DNA of 64,000 bases, taken from NCBI GenBank assembly GCA_013041745.1, contig JABDRN010000055.1:1-64000 (forward strand), in the 5' to 3' direction. The translations under genes were made by a program, and so were the position numbers. Source of the stretch: Gammaproteobacteria bacterium. Lineage in GTDB: Bacteria; Pseudomonadota; Gammaproteobacteria; SZUA-229. Below, piece by piece: positions 10,080-18,930 of this stretch. Under the pieces are notes generated by a model. The model was not told the origin of the DNA and did no database searches. It saw nothing but the letters and a program-made list of their open reading frames with translations. Numbering within the stretch: the first letter of the stretch is position 1; the number at the start of each line of letters is the position of its first letter.

Positions 10080-10874
10080 ATGAATAAGTTAACACTCAGC
10101 ACAACGATATTATTGTGCCTGGCAACTGCATCATTCGCAGAAGCACGATTAACCATATCGCCAGCTATATTGCATTTTGATTACACCGAATTCAGCACCA
10201 CTGACCAGGAGCTGAATAATGAGACCGGGTGGTTACCCGGTCTGAATGCTGGCTTGAGCTACGCTATTACGCCTGACTGGTCAGTTGCTATCGATACATC
10301 CTATTATCAGGGAACCGTGGATTACGATGGCCAGACCCAACAGGGCATACCCCATACCACAGACAGCGATGCCACACTCTTTCGCATCGGGGCACGACTG
10401 GACAGATCAATCTACAAAGATATACGCCTGTTTATCGGTGCTATGTCCCATCAGTGGAAGCGAGATATCAAAGATAAAAATAATATCAGCGGCATCGACG
10501 AAACCTATGAATGGTATGAATACTCTCTGGGCCTTGACACTGATTTTGTCATCACTAAAAAAGACAGGGTAAACCTGGAAATCAGTTACTTTTTAGTAAG
10601 AGATGCAACTGTTTTTGTCGACCTGTCCAGGGTCGATCTTGGTACCACGACACTTGATCTTGGCGATGGCACTGGCGGACGTTTGAACCTCAACTGGTTC
10701 CACCAGTACAGACAGAACATCAACCTTGGGCTTGGCGTATTTTTTGAAGGATGGCAGTTTGGCCGCAGCAATACAAAGCAAACAGAGAACAGTTCAGCTA
10801 TCACCTTTGTCACGGAGCCAAGAAGCGAAACTAAAAATACAGGACTAAAATTCAATATCCAATATATGTTTTAA
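10080..10874 (+). CDS. Probable outer-membrane beta-barrel protein
   Basis: This 264-aa protein has a signal peptide (about 1-22, ending ASFAEA). The mature chain consists of alternating amphipathic strands such as WSVAIDTSYYQGTVDY and LNLNWFHQYRQNINLGLGVF and ends in aromatic Phe (NIQYMF), the usual outer-membrane barrel signature. No enzyme motif is visible. It sits 36 bases before the PP2C phosphatase gene and may be the first gene of that operon. There is almost no room for a ribosome-binding site between the preceding terminator T-run and the ATG, which suggests poor or unusual initiation. Confidence 0.8.
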   Translation: MNKLTLSTTILLCLATASFAEARLTISPAILHFDYTEFSTTDQELNNETGWLPGLNAGLSYAITPDWSVAIDTSYYQGTVDYDGQTQQGIPHTTDSDATLFRIGARLDRSIYKDIRLFIGAMSHQWKRDIKDKNNISGIDETYEWYEYSLGLDTDFVITKKDRVNLEISYFLVRDATVFVDLSRVDLGTTTLDLGDGTGGRLNLNWFHQYRQNINLGLGVFFEGWQFGRSNTKQTENSSAITFVTEPRSETKNTGLKFNIQYMF

Positions 10875-10910
10875 TTGGCTAACACTAGAAGCGGTAATGA
10901 ATGCTCAGCC

Positions 10911-12830
10911 ATGAAGATTAAGTCCAGCCAAAGCCTTGCCAGTCGCCTTAGCTTATGGATCGTGTCACTTGCCATAGTCATTTTCACTAGCGTAATCACG
11001 ACCAATAATTACCTGTCCCGTGCACTGCTCGATGATTATGTCGACAAACTTGCCAGGGCTGCGACATCATCCACCGTTGACAAGATTGAATCTGTATTTG
11101 ACCGGGCTGAATCAAGCGCTGACTCACTCGCCTCTGTTGTCGCAATAGCAGGTACCACAGAAGACGAAGTTCACAAAGCCATTAAATCCCTGCTGCCGAT
11201 CAATGCTCAAACATTCGGCATGAGCGTAGCCCTGGAACCACATTCATTGCTCGATACTGTTGCTGACTTTGCACCTTATTATTATAAAAAAGGTGAAGCA
11301 CTAATCTATGAGAACCTGGCGACGGACGATTATGATTACAGGAACCAGTTCTGGTACAGCGAAACAAAAAAAATCAATGCCCCGTTGTGGTCTGACCCTT
11401 ACTTTGATGAGGGCGGCGGCAATGTGCAGATGATCACTTATTCAAAACCGATCTATCATTCTGTCACAAAGGAATTTGCCGGTATCGCTACTGCCGATAT
11501 AAAGCTCGCATGGCTAGACAAGATCGCTGATGAAATAAAAGTCGGCAGAACAGGTTACGGTTATATCATCTCCAGGAATGATATCGTCATCGCACATCCG
11601 GACAGATCATTGAACATGAAAAACCTTGCCGATGTGGTGAGTGACGATATCAAACCCGAAGACTGGCAGAAGTATCTAGACAGCAAGAGCTCTTCAGCTT
11701 CTGTCTCGTTAAAAGTACCCTGCCCTTACCAGGAGGGAAACTGCAGGGTTGCCATAGAGTCACTGGCAAATACCGGCTGGAAAGTCATCGTGGTTTCACC
11801 CGAACAGGATTACCTCTCTGATATAAACAGGCTGACCAGGAACATCTCTTATGTTGCTGCCAGTGGCATCATAATCCTGTTCCTGGTGATAATGGTCGTC
11901 ACACACCGCTTGACCAGCCCTTTATCCAACCTTGCACTCGCCACCAAAGACATAGGCGCCGGAAACCTCGATGCTGCACTGCCTGATGCGATAAGAAGAG
12001 ACGAGATCGGTGCCTTAACAGAAGATTTCAGCAGCATGCGCTCTGCATTAAAGACTTACATAAAGGAAGTTCGAACTGCGACGGCAAAGCAACAGAAACT
12101 GGAGAGTGAGATACAGATCGCTAAAGATATCCAGATGTCGATGATACCGCAATATGGTAACGCATTTATCGATAGTGATGAATTTCAGCTATATGCTCTG
12201 CTCAGGCCTGCACGTACGGTCGGTGGTGACCTGTACTATTTTCAGCAGACTGATAAAAGCTTGCACTTTATCCTCGGCGACGTTTCAGACAAGGGTGTGC
12301 CTGCCGCCTTATTCATGGCCAAGACCGTAACCCTCTACACTCGTGCATTACGCGACAAGCTCTCTCCCGGTGAGACGTTTACCATGATGAACGACATACT
12401 TGCTGAGAACAATGATGCCTGCATGTTCGTCACCGCACTGTGTGGCTCCATCGAGCTGAAGACCGGCTCGATCGTCATGAGCAATGCCGGACACATGGAC
12501 CCTATCATCCGGGATCCTGTAGACACGAGGGCACAGGAAATCAAAGGTGCCACTGCTCTTGGTCTGATGGATGCTATAGATTACCCCGATATCGAATTTC
12601 GACTGGAACATGACACATCTCTGATCATGTACACCGATGGCATATCCGAGGCGCATGATGTCGATAACAAGCAGTACTCGGATGAGAGATTGATCGAGCT
12701 GATCAGCAGTATCGAGAGCAGTAACAGCGAAGATATCGGCCATAAGATCATCGACAGTGTCGACAACTTTGCTGGTGGTGATACCGAACAATTTGATGAC
12801 ATCACGCTACTCATTATTCGTTACCACTGA
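10911..12830 (+). CDS. Membrane sensor with HAMP and PP2C (SpoIIE-type) phosphatase
   Basis: This 639-aa (from ATG 10911) transmembrane phosphatase probably dephosphorylates the downstream STAS protein. Order: membrane segment (about 14-34), periplasmic dCache/PDC-like sensor (about 35-305, with WSDPYFDEGGGNVQMITYSK and GYGYIISRNDIVIAHPD), second membrane segment (ISYVAASGIIILFLVIMVV), HAMP, a coiled linker, then the PP2C domain with ARTVGGDLYYF, ILGDVSDKGVPAALFMA and TDGISEAHD. The acidic metal ligands are present. The track's TTG start at 10875 adds 12 unlikely residues. It ends 5 bases before the kinase gene. Confidence 0.88.
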   Translation: MKIKSSQSLASRLSLWIVSLAIVIFTSVITTNNYLSRALLDDYVDKLARAATSSTVDKIESVFDRAESSADSLASVVAIAGTTEDEVHKAIKSLLPINAQTFGMSVALEPHSLLDTVADFAPYYYKKGEALIYENLATDDYDYRNQFWYSETKKINAPLWSDPYFDEGGGNVQMITYSKPIYHSVTKEFAGIATADIKLAWLDKIADEIKVGRTGYGYIISRNDIVIAHPDRSLNMKNLADVVSDDIKPEDWQKYLDSKSSSASVSLKVPCPYQEGNCRVAIESLANTGWKVIVVSPEQDYLSDINRLTRNISYVAASGIIILFLVIMVVTHRLTSPLSNLALATKDIGAGNLDAALPDAIRRDEIGALTEDFSSMRSALKTYIKEVRTATAKQQKLESEIQIAKDIQMSMIPQYGNAFIDSDEFQLYALLRPARTVGGDLYYFQQTDKSLHFILGDVSDKGVPAALFMAKTVTLYTRALRDKLSPGETFTMMNDILAENNDACMFVTALCGSIELKTGSIVMSNAGHMDPIIRDPVDTRAQEIKGATALGLMDAIDYPDIEFRLEHDTSLIMYTDGISEAHDVDNKQYSDERLIELISSIESSNSEDIGHKIIDSVDNFAGGDTEQFDDITLLIIRYH

Positions 12831-12835
12831 TTGCT

Positions 12836-13273
12836 ATGGACAGACAAATGCAAGGCACTCGAAGCATCAGGCTGCAGAATAAGAAGGAAGACGCCATAAA
12901 GCTGGCAGACTTTTTACACAGCTGCGCCACAACATACAAAATTCCGGATAGCGCATACAACGACCTTCGGCTGGTTCTCGAGGAAGTCTTTATCAATATC
13001 GCCAGTTATGCATACGACAAGGATGATATACAGATGATTTCCGTTGATTTAAACGACATAGATGATGGTATCAATATCACATTCACCGATACCGGCGTTG
13101 CCTTTGACCCTCTCAGCTATACCTATGATGACATGGAGTCAGCTGACCATTCTGAGGGCGGCATGGGTATCCATATAATAAGATCACTCACCGATCACCA
13201 GCATTACCACAGGGCAGGGCAAAGTAATGTATTTACCGTCACAAAGCACTATACTAAGCACAATAAAGAATAA
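12836..13273 (+). CDS. RsbW/SpoIIAB-type serine kinase (HATPase)
   Basis: This is a 145-aa GHKL ATPase of the anti-sigma kinase type. The N box is in LRLVLEEVFINIASYAYDKD, the G1 box in ITFTDTGVAFDP and the G2 box in SEGGMGIHIIRSLTDH. Such kinases phosphorylate the STAS antagonist and in classic systems also bind a sigma factor. None is encoded nearby, so the final target is unknown. It is tightly linked to the phosphatase (5-base gap) and the STAS gene (18-base gap). Confidence 0.9.
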   Translation: MDRQMQGTRSIRLQNKKEDAIKLADFLHSCATTYKIPDSAYNDLRLVLEEVFINIASYAYDKDDIQMISVDLNDIDDGINITFTDTGVAFDPLSYTYDDMESADHSEGGMGIHIIRSLTDHQHYHRAGQSNVFTVTKHYTKHNKE

Positions 13274-13291
13274 AAAAACTGGAGCAAAACC

Positions 13292-13666
13292 ATGTCATTA
13301 GATATCGTCATCACACCTGAAGCTAACAATGGCAAACGCATATCCATCGCTGGCAGCCTGGACAGCAATACTGCCCCGCAATTACAGCAGTCTATCGATA
13401 ATGAGATAAGCGATTCGGTAACAGCGACGATCATAGATTTTAACGGCCTGGACTTTCTCAGCAGTGCTGGCTTGAGGGTCATTTTCAAAGCCAAAAAATT
13501 AATGGACGGCAATGGCGGCAAGTTTCTCTTGGTAAACCTGCAGCCACAGATCAAGAAAGTATTCGAGATCATCAAAGCTTTAGACGGCATGAACGTTTTC
13601 AAAGACCAGGAGGAGATGGATGAATACCTGGCTGCTATGCAGGATAAAGTTAAGGAAGGGGAATAG
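13292..13666 (+). CDS. STAS-domain anti-sigma-factor antagonist
   Basis: This is a 124-aa RsbV/SpoIIAA-like protein. The conserved phosphorylation site lies in FNGLDFLSSAGLRVIFKAKK, where the serine in the SSAG turn is the expected target of the adjacent kinase and substrate of the PP2C phosphatase. A ribosome-binding site (CTGGAG) precedes the ATG. With the two upstream genes it forms a complete partner-switching set. A heptamer repeat and a MITE-like repeat follow the stop. Confidence 0.92.
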   Translation: MSLDIVITPEANNGKRISIAGSLDSNTAPQLQQSIDNEISDSVTATIIDFNGLDFLSSAGLRVIFKAKKLMDGNGGKFLLVNLQPQIKKVFEIIKALDGMNVFKDQEEMDEYLAAMQDKVKEGE

Positions 13667-13674
13667 ATGGGTTT

Positions 13675-13702
13675 AAGTTATAAGTTATGAGTTATGAGTA
13701 GT
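13675..13702. repeat. Heptamer-period repeat (AAGTTAT type)
   Basis: Four 7-bp units follow one another: AAGTTAT, AAGTTAT, GAGTTAT, GAGTAGT. Similar 7-bp-period DNA occurs at 33591, 43473 and 44384, always between genes. Confidence 0.7.
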
Positions 13703-13722
13703 AAAGTAAGTATAAAACTTTT

Positions 13723-13805
13723 GTCATCCTGAGCGATAGCGAAGGTTCTTGAAGTTCTGGGTGGATATGCTGGCAGAAAGATCCTTCGCTATCGCTCAGC
13801 ATGAC
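13723..13805. repeat. MITE-like inverted repeat
   Basis: Two 23-bp arms, GTCATCCTGAGCGATAGCGA and its near-perfect complement (one mismatch), flank a 37-bp loop. This type of sequence (ATCCTGAGCGA..GCGAAGGATC) is, from general knowledge, a widespread dispersed bacterial repeat. It has no coding capacity. Confidence 0.8.
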
Positions 13806-13839
13806 AGAACCAGACTTGTTGAAACTTATAACAGCGCCA

Positions 13840-14298
13840 TCACTCATCTGCCTCTCTGATGTCATCAAACACCGAGTAGACATCACTTTCCCAACGCTGA
13901 AATATCACCCTGTCAGATTCATCCGTAATCATCTCTGCATAGATTATAGGATTAGCCGTTACCAGAACGGTATCCCCCTCCTCGGCAAAGATTGATATCT
14001 GTGGTGGCATATATGCAGCCAGTACCGGGTACTTCCCTATCAGATACTGTATCTCTTCGGGCTTACCGACAAACACCACCCGGTACTTGTCTGTCTCGTA
14101 ACCCATACCGGTCAAACCGATATCGATGCGCTGCACCCTGGTAATCGCATAACCATGCTCTTTAACAGAGGTCTGCAATGTCAGCATAGCCTCAGGAAAT
14201 TTCTGCTGCGTACGAACCATGAGCATGTCGCCCGCATGAAGCACTGTCGCAACACTACTCAGCACCAAAACAAGGATATTCCTGGTGATAGCCTTCAT
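13840..14298 (-). CDS. DUF302-like periplasmic protein
   Basis: This 152-aa protein has a signal peptide (about 1-22, ending VLHAGD). The body has a DUF302-like pattern: FPEAMLTLQTSVKEHGYAIT, then GYETDKYRVVFVGKPEE and PPQISIFAEEGDTVLV. Function is not known; the family is often associated with small-molecule or redox contexts. It overlaps the upstream cytochrome c-DUF302 gene by four bases (ATGA), so the two are translationally coupled and probably act together in the periplasm. Confidence 0.75.
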   Translation of the reverse strand: MKAITRNILVLVLSSVATVLHAGDMLMVRTQQKFPEAMLTLQTSVKEHGYAITRVQRIDIGLTGMGYETDKYRVVFVGKPEEIQYLIGKYPVLAAYMPPQISIFAEEGDTVLVTANPIIYAEMITDESDRVIFQRWESDVYSVFDDIREADE

Positions 14299-15338
14299 AA
14301 GGTAGCATCCTCCAGCAGGGTACTGTAAACCTCATACATCTCATCACAATACTCATCAAGTTCATGGTTATTAAACAACTTGCCGAGACGTTTTGGATTG
14401 ATGGTACTCACCTGCACCTTGCCATCATTTTCAATCACGGTGACACGACAGGGCAGAAACATTCCGACTCGCGGATCTACTGACAATGCTTTGAACAGGA
14501 AACCGAAGTTACAGAAATGTAGTGCGACCTGCTTCTTATTCTCCTTGCCCTCTTCTACCAGACCATGCTCGAGATACTCTGTCCGAATCAGGGTAAAGTT
14601 CTGGTCGGTTATCGCCTGTTTTAGATTGGCGACCGTCTCATCAAGATCATAGGGCGAATCCACCATGATCACCGGGGAGTCGCTGCCATTTCCATTCAAA
14701 GCCTGTTTCGATCTTTCTGCCGCCTCTTCCATTGAACGTATGTAACTGACGATATCATCGATATCTGTTTCAGTTAAACCGGCAACAAGCATCGATGTCA
14801 TCGGCGTTCCTTCACGCCCGTAGGTGATGGTGTCGCGCAACATGACATCAGTGGCTGATGCCAGGAAACCCGCATTATTCAGAGCGGGTGCGATTATCGG
14901 AAGATCGCGCTTGCGAGAGAATGTTACGCCAGTACCTTTACCGCCACTGCCATCCTCACCATGGCATTGCATACAGTATTTAGCAAAAAGTACTTTTCCT
15001 TTTTTTGCGTTACCTTTGATAACGCTATTATCTTCTTTTGGCGCAGGTTTATCCGACCAGCTTCTCAGGTGTTTAACGACAGCGGTCAACTGCGCATCAC
15101 TCAGAACATCAAATGCCGGCATGATCCTGCCTGGTCGTCCCTGCCGAATGGTTTTCTGCAGATACTCATCTGATACGCTGTCCAGAAACGAGGGTAATGC
15201 CAGGGGCACACCGACACCACCCTTGCCATCATTACCATGACAGGACGAACAATGCCGGGCATAAAGTTCATCGCCATGCGGCGCAGCTGATGCATTAGCA
15301 GATAAGAAAGCAATGAAAAGACAAGCTATGATTCTCAT
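14295..15338 (-). CDS. Di-haem cytochrome c fused to a C-terminal DUF302-like domain
   Basis: This is a 347-aa periplasmic protein. After a signal peptide (about 1-18) come two class I cytochrome c domains with haem sites CSSCH and CMQCH. Each has a likely distal methionine (GRIMPAFD; GTPMTSML). A serine/asparagine linker near residue 218 leads to a C-terminal DUF302-like region (about 225-347, with LHFCNFGFLFKALSVDPRVG). The fusion and the coupled DUF302 gene downstream suggest an electron-transfer role for DUF302 here; that is inference. Confidence 0.85.
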   Translation of the reverse strand: MRIIACLFIAFLSANASAAPHGDELYARHCSSCHGNDGKGGVGVPLALPSFLDSVSDEYLQKTIRQGRPGRIMPAFDVLSDAQLTAVVKHLRSWSDKPAPKEDNSVIKGNAKKGKVLFAKYCMQCHGEDGSGGKGTGVTFSRKRDLPIIAPALNNAGFLASATDVMLRDTITYGREGTPMTSMLVAGLTETDIDDIVSYIRSMEEAAERSKQALNGNGSDSPVIMVDSPYDLDETVANLKQAITDQNFTLIRTEYLEHGLVEEGKENKKQVALHFCNFGFLFKALSVDPRVGMFLPCRVTVIENDGKVQVSTINPKRLGKLFNNHELDEYCDEMYEVYSTLLEDATL

Positions 15339-15367
15339 GATGTTTAACCAGGCCCGTCAGAAGAGAC

Positions 15368-15712
15368 CTAGCCGGGAGGCCAGGTCAATGCACGATCAGC
15401 CAGCATGTGCATGTGGATATGAAACACGGTCTGACCGGCTTTTTCATTACAGTTCACCACCAGGCGATAACCATCATCACTGACCCCTTTCTGGCTCGCG
15501 ATAGTCCTGGCGGCACTGAACAACTTACCCATGATCACCTGGTCGTCGTCGACCATGTCATTAACCGTAGAAATATGTTTTTTTGGAATGATAAGGAGAT
15601 GTACGGGGGCCTGCGGGTTAACATCGTTGAAAGCGAGCACGTCATCGTTTTCAAAAATGATATCGGCAGGTATCACACCTTCTCTTATCTTGCAGAATAA
15701 ACAGTCACTCAT
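15368..15712 (-). CDS. HIT-family nucleotide-binding protein
   Basis: This is a 114-aa purine nucleotide phosphoramidase of the Hint type. The histidine triad appears as TVFHIHMHML, and the N-terminus MSDCLFCKIREGVIPADIIF is typical of bacterial HIT proteins with the Cys-x-x-Cys start. The length matches the family. It lies between the cytochrome gene and recR on the same strand, with a 59-base gap to recR. Confidence 0.95.
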   Translation of the reverse strand: MSDCLFCKIREGVIPADIIFENDDVLAFNDVNPQAPVHLLIIPKKHISTVNDMVDDDQVIMGKLFSAARTIASQKGVSDDGYRLVVNCNEKAGQTVFHIHMHMLADRALTWPPG

Positions 15713-15771
15713 AGGCGCACCTCGATGCTCACAATTAAATCACAACACTGAAAGAAAACTTTTGACTATGG

Positions 15772-16368
15772 TCAAGAATCGAAGCGCTGCCGACCGCTGA
15801 AGGCATGTGCCAGCGTACCGGAATCGATATATTCCAGTTCTCCACCCAGTGGCACACCATGCGCGATTCGCGTCGTTACCACCTGGTGCCTGGCGGCCAT
15901 ATCAGAGATGTAATGCGCCGTGGCCTCACCCTCGACCGTGGGATTGGTTGCCAGGATCAGCTCTTTGACTTCACCGCCGGCGAGACGAGCATCCAGAAGA
16001 TCCAGACCGAGTTCGGCAGGACCGATGCCGTCAAGTGGTGAAAGGTGTCCCATCAGAACAAAATACTTGCCTCTAAATTCGGCGGTATGCTCGATAGCAA
16101 ATACATCTGCTGGCGTCTCGATAACACAGAGGGTGCTGTTATCTCTGGAGGGGCTGGCACAAATCTCACAAAGCTCATTCTCACTCAAGGTCCGGCACAT
16201 CGAACAATGACCGATCTTTTCGACTGCCTCTGTCAGTGCCGCCGAAAGATTTTTTGCGCCGTCAGTATCACGCTCCAGCAGATAAAAAGCCATGCGTTGC
16301 GCAGACTTTGGTCCGACCCCCGGCAGGCATTTTAAAGCATCGATCAGCTGCTGCAATAATGGTGACAT
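15772..16368 (-). CDS. recR: Recombination mediator protein RecR
   Basis: This 198-aa protein acts with RecO and RecF to load RecA on gapped DNA. Features in order: helix-hairpin-helix ([17 protein letters not shown]), a four-cysteine zinc finger ([16 protein letters not shown]) and a Toprim domain ([16 protein letters not shown]). It lies 16 bases after ybaB in the conserved dnaX-ybaB-recR order. Confidence 0.98.
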   Translation of the reverse strand: MSPLLQQLIDALKCLPGVGPKSAQRMAFYLLERDTDGAKNLSAALTEAVEKIGHCSMCRTLSENELCEICASPSRDNSTLCVIETPADVFAIEHTAEFRGKYFVLMGHLSPLDGIGPAELGLDLLDARLAGGEVKELILATNPTVEGEATAHYISDMAARHQVVTTRIAHGVPLGGELEYIDSGTLAHAFSGRQRFDS

Positions 16369-16384
16369 AGGTTATTGAACTGGC

Positions 16385-16708
16385 CTAGAAAGGCAGCTTC
16401 ATACCACCTGGCAGATTCAGGCCTGCAGTCAGGCCAGACATTTTTGAAGATGACTCCTGCTCGATCTTTCTTACTGCATCATTGACCGCAGCTGCCAGCA
16501 GGTCTTCGATCATCTCTTTATCATCCTGCATCAGGCTGTCATCGATGTTCACCCGGCGTAGTTCATGGCGCCCGTTCATAACGACTTTGACCATACCACC
16601 ACCTGCCTGTCCTTCGACTTCCATATTGGCTATTTCCTGCTGCGCTTTCTGCATATCTTCCTGCATCTTTTGCGCCTGCTTCATCATGTTGCCCATTGCA
16701 CCTTTCAT
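16385..16708 (-). CDS. ybaB: YbaB/EbfC nucleoid-associated protein
   Basis: This 107-aa DNA-binding protein starts [20 protein letters not shown] with a long amphipathic helix, followed by the conserved [20 protein letters not shown] core. Family members are dimers that bind and compact DNA. It lies between dnaX and recR, as in most gammaproteobacteria. Confidence 0.96.
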   Translation of the reverse strand: MKGAMGNMMKQAQKMQEDMQKAQQEIANMEVEGQAGGGMVKVVMNGRHELRRVNIDDSLMQDDKEMIEDLLAAAVNDAVRKIEQESSSKMSGLTAGLNLPGGMKLPF

Positions 16709-16770
16709 AAATACCTCTTTTTCTTAAATTGCTTTAATCGAAAATCTTTACTGCTTGTTCTGATCGCTTT

Positions 16771-16792
16771 ATCGCGGTTTACAAACCGCGAT
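16771..16792. repeat. Perfect inverted repeat between dnaX and ybaB
   Basis: ATCGCGGTTT and its exact complement are separated by two bases. There is no T-run on either side, so I do not call it a terminator; it may stabilise or process the dnaX-ybaB message. Confidence 0.5.
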
Positions 16793-16801
16793 TTCCTGCT
16801 G

Positions 16802-18547
16802 CTATGTCAGTGGCTTCACCGAACCGGGAATGACCTCAGCATTAAATTGCTCTTTTAATGTCTGGGTAAAGCTGTCTTCATTGATAGACGCAACAGCCTG
16901 TTCCTGCCTTTCCACCGTCTCACGCTGCACTGTCTGCGCGGGAGATTCACTCTCTACCTGGTCGACTACCTTGATATCAAGCTGCGCATCGATATTGAAA
17001 TATTCACCCAGCGCCTGCTGTAAACGCTGCTTCGCTTTCGGGTTAATCAGGTTACTGTGCCCGCTTGCTATCTGCAGCATGATATTACAGCCGTCACGCT
17101 GCTGCATCGTACAATTGATCGCCAGCTGCTTGACCAGGCCGCCGAGACCCAGGGAATTAACGACTTCTCGCCAGTCATTCGATACCACAGCTGGGCTGAC
17201 TGGTGTTTCAGCCTGTGTCCGCTGTGCAGGCTCTGCCACAGCATTATCAGGCTGCTGTGCTGCCTGATCTGCCTCAGCAACCGGTTGCTGGCGGCTTTGA
17301 GGCACGCCCTCTGACATAGCCCGAGACGCAGCCTTGGACACAACCCGGGACACAGCTTGTTGAGGTTGATCTGTTTGTCGTGCAGAAGCCCGGTCCTGAG
17401 CAGAACCCTGGGGCGAACTTGAGACCTGCGGTGCAGCCTGGGCTACCTGTCCGGCATCGATGCTTGCCGGCCTGAAGGCCAGCATGCGTAACATTATCAT
17501 CTCAAAACCGTTGCGGGCATCGGGCGATAGTGGCAGATCCCTGCGCCCTATCAAGGCTATCTGGTAGAACAAATGTAAGTCTTCAGCTGACACGGTTTCA
17601 CTCAATTTCAGCAGTTCTTCGCGTGCACTGACAAATTCGTCCAGTGCCTGCGGAACTGTTTTTGCCAGGCTCATGTGATGCAACAGGCTCAACAGCTCGG
17701 CCAGCACATTCTCAAAATCCGGTGACATCTCGGCAAGTTCGGCGACCACGCTCATGGTCTGCTGCGCATCACGCTGCAACACAGATTTCAGCAGCCGGAT
17801 CACTTTATCGCGCGATACACTGCCAAGCATATCGCGAACCTCCTGCTCCTTGACCGAACCACCAGCAAAAGCCAGCGCCTGATCCAGCAGGCTGAGCGCA
17901 TCACGCATACTGCCATCAGCTGCTTCAGCGATGAGTTGTAGCGCAACCACATTATGCTCGACCTTTTCCTCAGCCAATATGTGCTGCAGATGGCTGATGA
18001 TAAGGCTAACCGGTAGTCGCTTGAGATTAAACTGCAGACAGCGTGACAGGATGGTGACAGGTAGTTTCTGCGGATCGGTTGTCGCCAGCAGGAATTTAAC
18101 GTGCGGCGGCGGTTCTTCCAGGGTTTTCAGCAGCGCATTGAAACTGCTCTTGGAAAACATGTGCACCTCGTCGATCAGGTACACCTTGTAACGCCCCCGT
18201 GTCGGGGCATACTGCACATTTTCCAGCAGATCACGGGTGTCATCAACACCGGTGCGTGAGGCTGCGTCGACTTCGATCAGATCGACATATCGGCCCTCGG
18301 CGATCTCGACACAGGTAGAACATTCGCCACAGGGCGTGGAAGTAATGCCGGTCTCGCAATTCAGGGATTTTGAGAATATACGTGCGATGGTGGTCTTACC
18401 GACACCCCGAGTACCGGTAAACAGGTAGGCATGGTGCAGACGGTCGTCATTTAAGGCGTTGACCAGGGCTCGCTGGACATGCTCCTGGCCGACCAGCTCC
18501 TGGAAATTTTGTGGCCGCCATTTTCGCGCCAGAACCTGATAACTCAT
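16802..18547 (-). CDS. dnaX: DNA polymerase III subunits gamma/tau
   Basis: This is the 581-aa clamp-loader ATPase. It shows the P-loop GTRGVGKTTIARIF, a zinc-binding module CGECSTCVEIAEGRYVD, Walker B LIDEVHMFS and sensor LSRCLQFNLK. A low-complexity Q/A/S-rich linker (about 365-450) leads to a C-terminal tau-like region. I did not see an A6G-type slippery site for gamma frameshifting by eye. It follows the 4.5S RNA gene and precedes ybaB-recR, the standard cluster. Confidence 0.97.
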   Translation of the reverse strand: MSYQVLARKWRPQNFQELVGQEHVQRALVNALNDDRLHHAYLFTGTRGVGKTTIARIFSKSLNCETGITSTPCGECSTCVEIAEGRYVDLIEVDAASRTGVDDTRDLLENVQYAPTRGRYKVYLIDEVHMFSKSSFNALLKTLEEPPPHVKFLLATTDPQKLPVTILSRCLQFNLKRLPVSLIISHLQHILAEEKVEHNVVALQLIAEAADGSMRDALSLLDQALAFAGGSVKEQEVRDMLGSVSRDKVIRLLKSVLQRDAQQTMSVVAELAEMSPDFENVLAELLSLLHHMSLAKTVPQALDEFVSAREELLKLSETVSAEDLHLFYQIALIGRRDLPLSPDARNGFEMIMLRMLAFRPASIDAGQVAQAAPQVSSSPQGSAQDRASARQTDQPQQAVSRVVSKAASRAMSEGVPQSRQQPVAEADQAAQQPDNAVAEPAQRTQAETPVSPAVVSNDWREVVNSLGLGGLVKQLAINCTMQQRDGCNIMLQIASGHSNLINPKAKQRLQQALGEYFNIDAQLDIKVVDQVESESPAQTVQRETVERQEQAVASINEDSFTQTLKEQFNAEVIPGSVKPLT

Positions 18548-18670
18548 GCAGCACGACCCACTAAGGTATTCTCACAAAGGTAAAACATCTGTCAGAGTCT
18601 ATCGAACAATTCGTTTGAGTTACAGCCAAGATTGCAGCAAGTTTTGAATGTTATCAGGAAAAATTGGGTG

Positions 18671-18783
18671 GTAACCTGCCCCAGCCGCACCTCGGCACCC
18701 GAGATCACTGCTACCGTTGCTTCCTTCCGGACCTGGCGGGGTTCACAGCTTATCGTCGCGAGGGAACCAGAACAGGTCACCAT
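18671..18783 (-). ncRNA. ffs: 4.5S signal recognition particle RNA
   Basis: The minus strand contains the SRP Alu-less core CAGGTCCGGAAGGAAGCA with the Ffh-binding tetraloop. The ends pair as GGTGACCTG/CAGGTTACC, which sets the approximate boundaries. Its position just upstream of dnaX is conserved. It directs Ffh to signal sequences for cotranslational membrane targeting. Confidence 0.93.
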
Positions 18784-18882
18784 AAGCCGCGCATTATACA
18801 TTTTCTCGAGCAGAAATCCCCGACATTTCAGCAATTTTTTCGCTATTTCCGGTAATCGCGAAGTCTCATTCACAGAGTCATG

Positions 18883-18888
18883 TATAAT
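18883..18888 (+). promoter_or_regulatory. Possible -10 box for hemC
   Basis: A perfect TATAAT lies 43 bases before the hemC ATG, in the gap between divergent ffs and hemC. I cannot point to a convincing -35 element at 16-18 bp. Confidence 0.4.
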
Positions 18889-18930
18889 GCGCCCTTTAAT
18901 TTCAAAACATTATTCGCTTAAAGCTCACCG

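Noticed and set aside
10875-10910. TTG start for the PP2C phosphatase
   Set aside because: The 12 extra residues precede the membrane anchor and look non-native; ATG 10911 gives a normal N-terminus.
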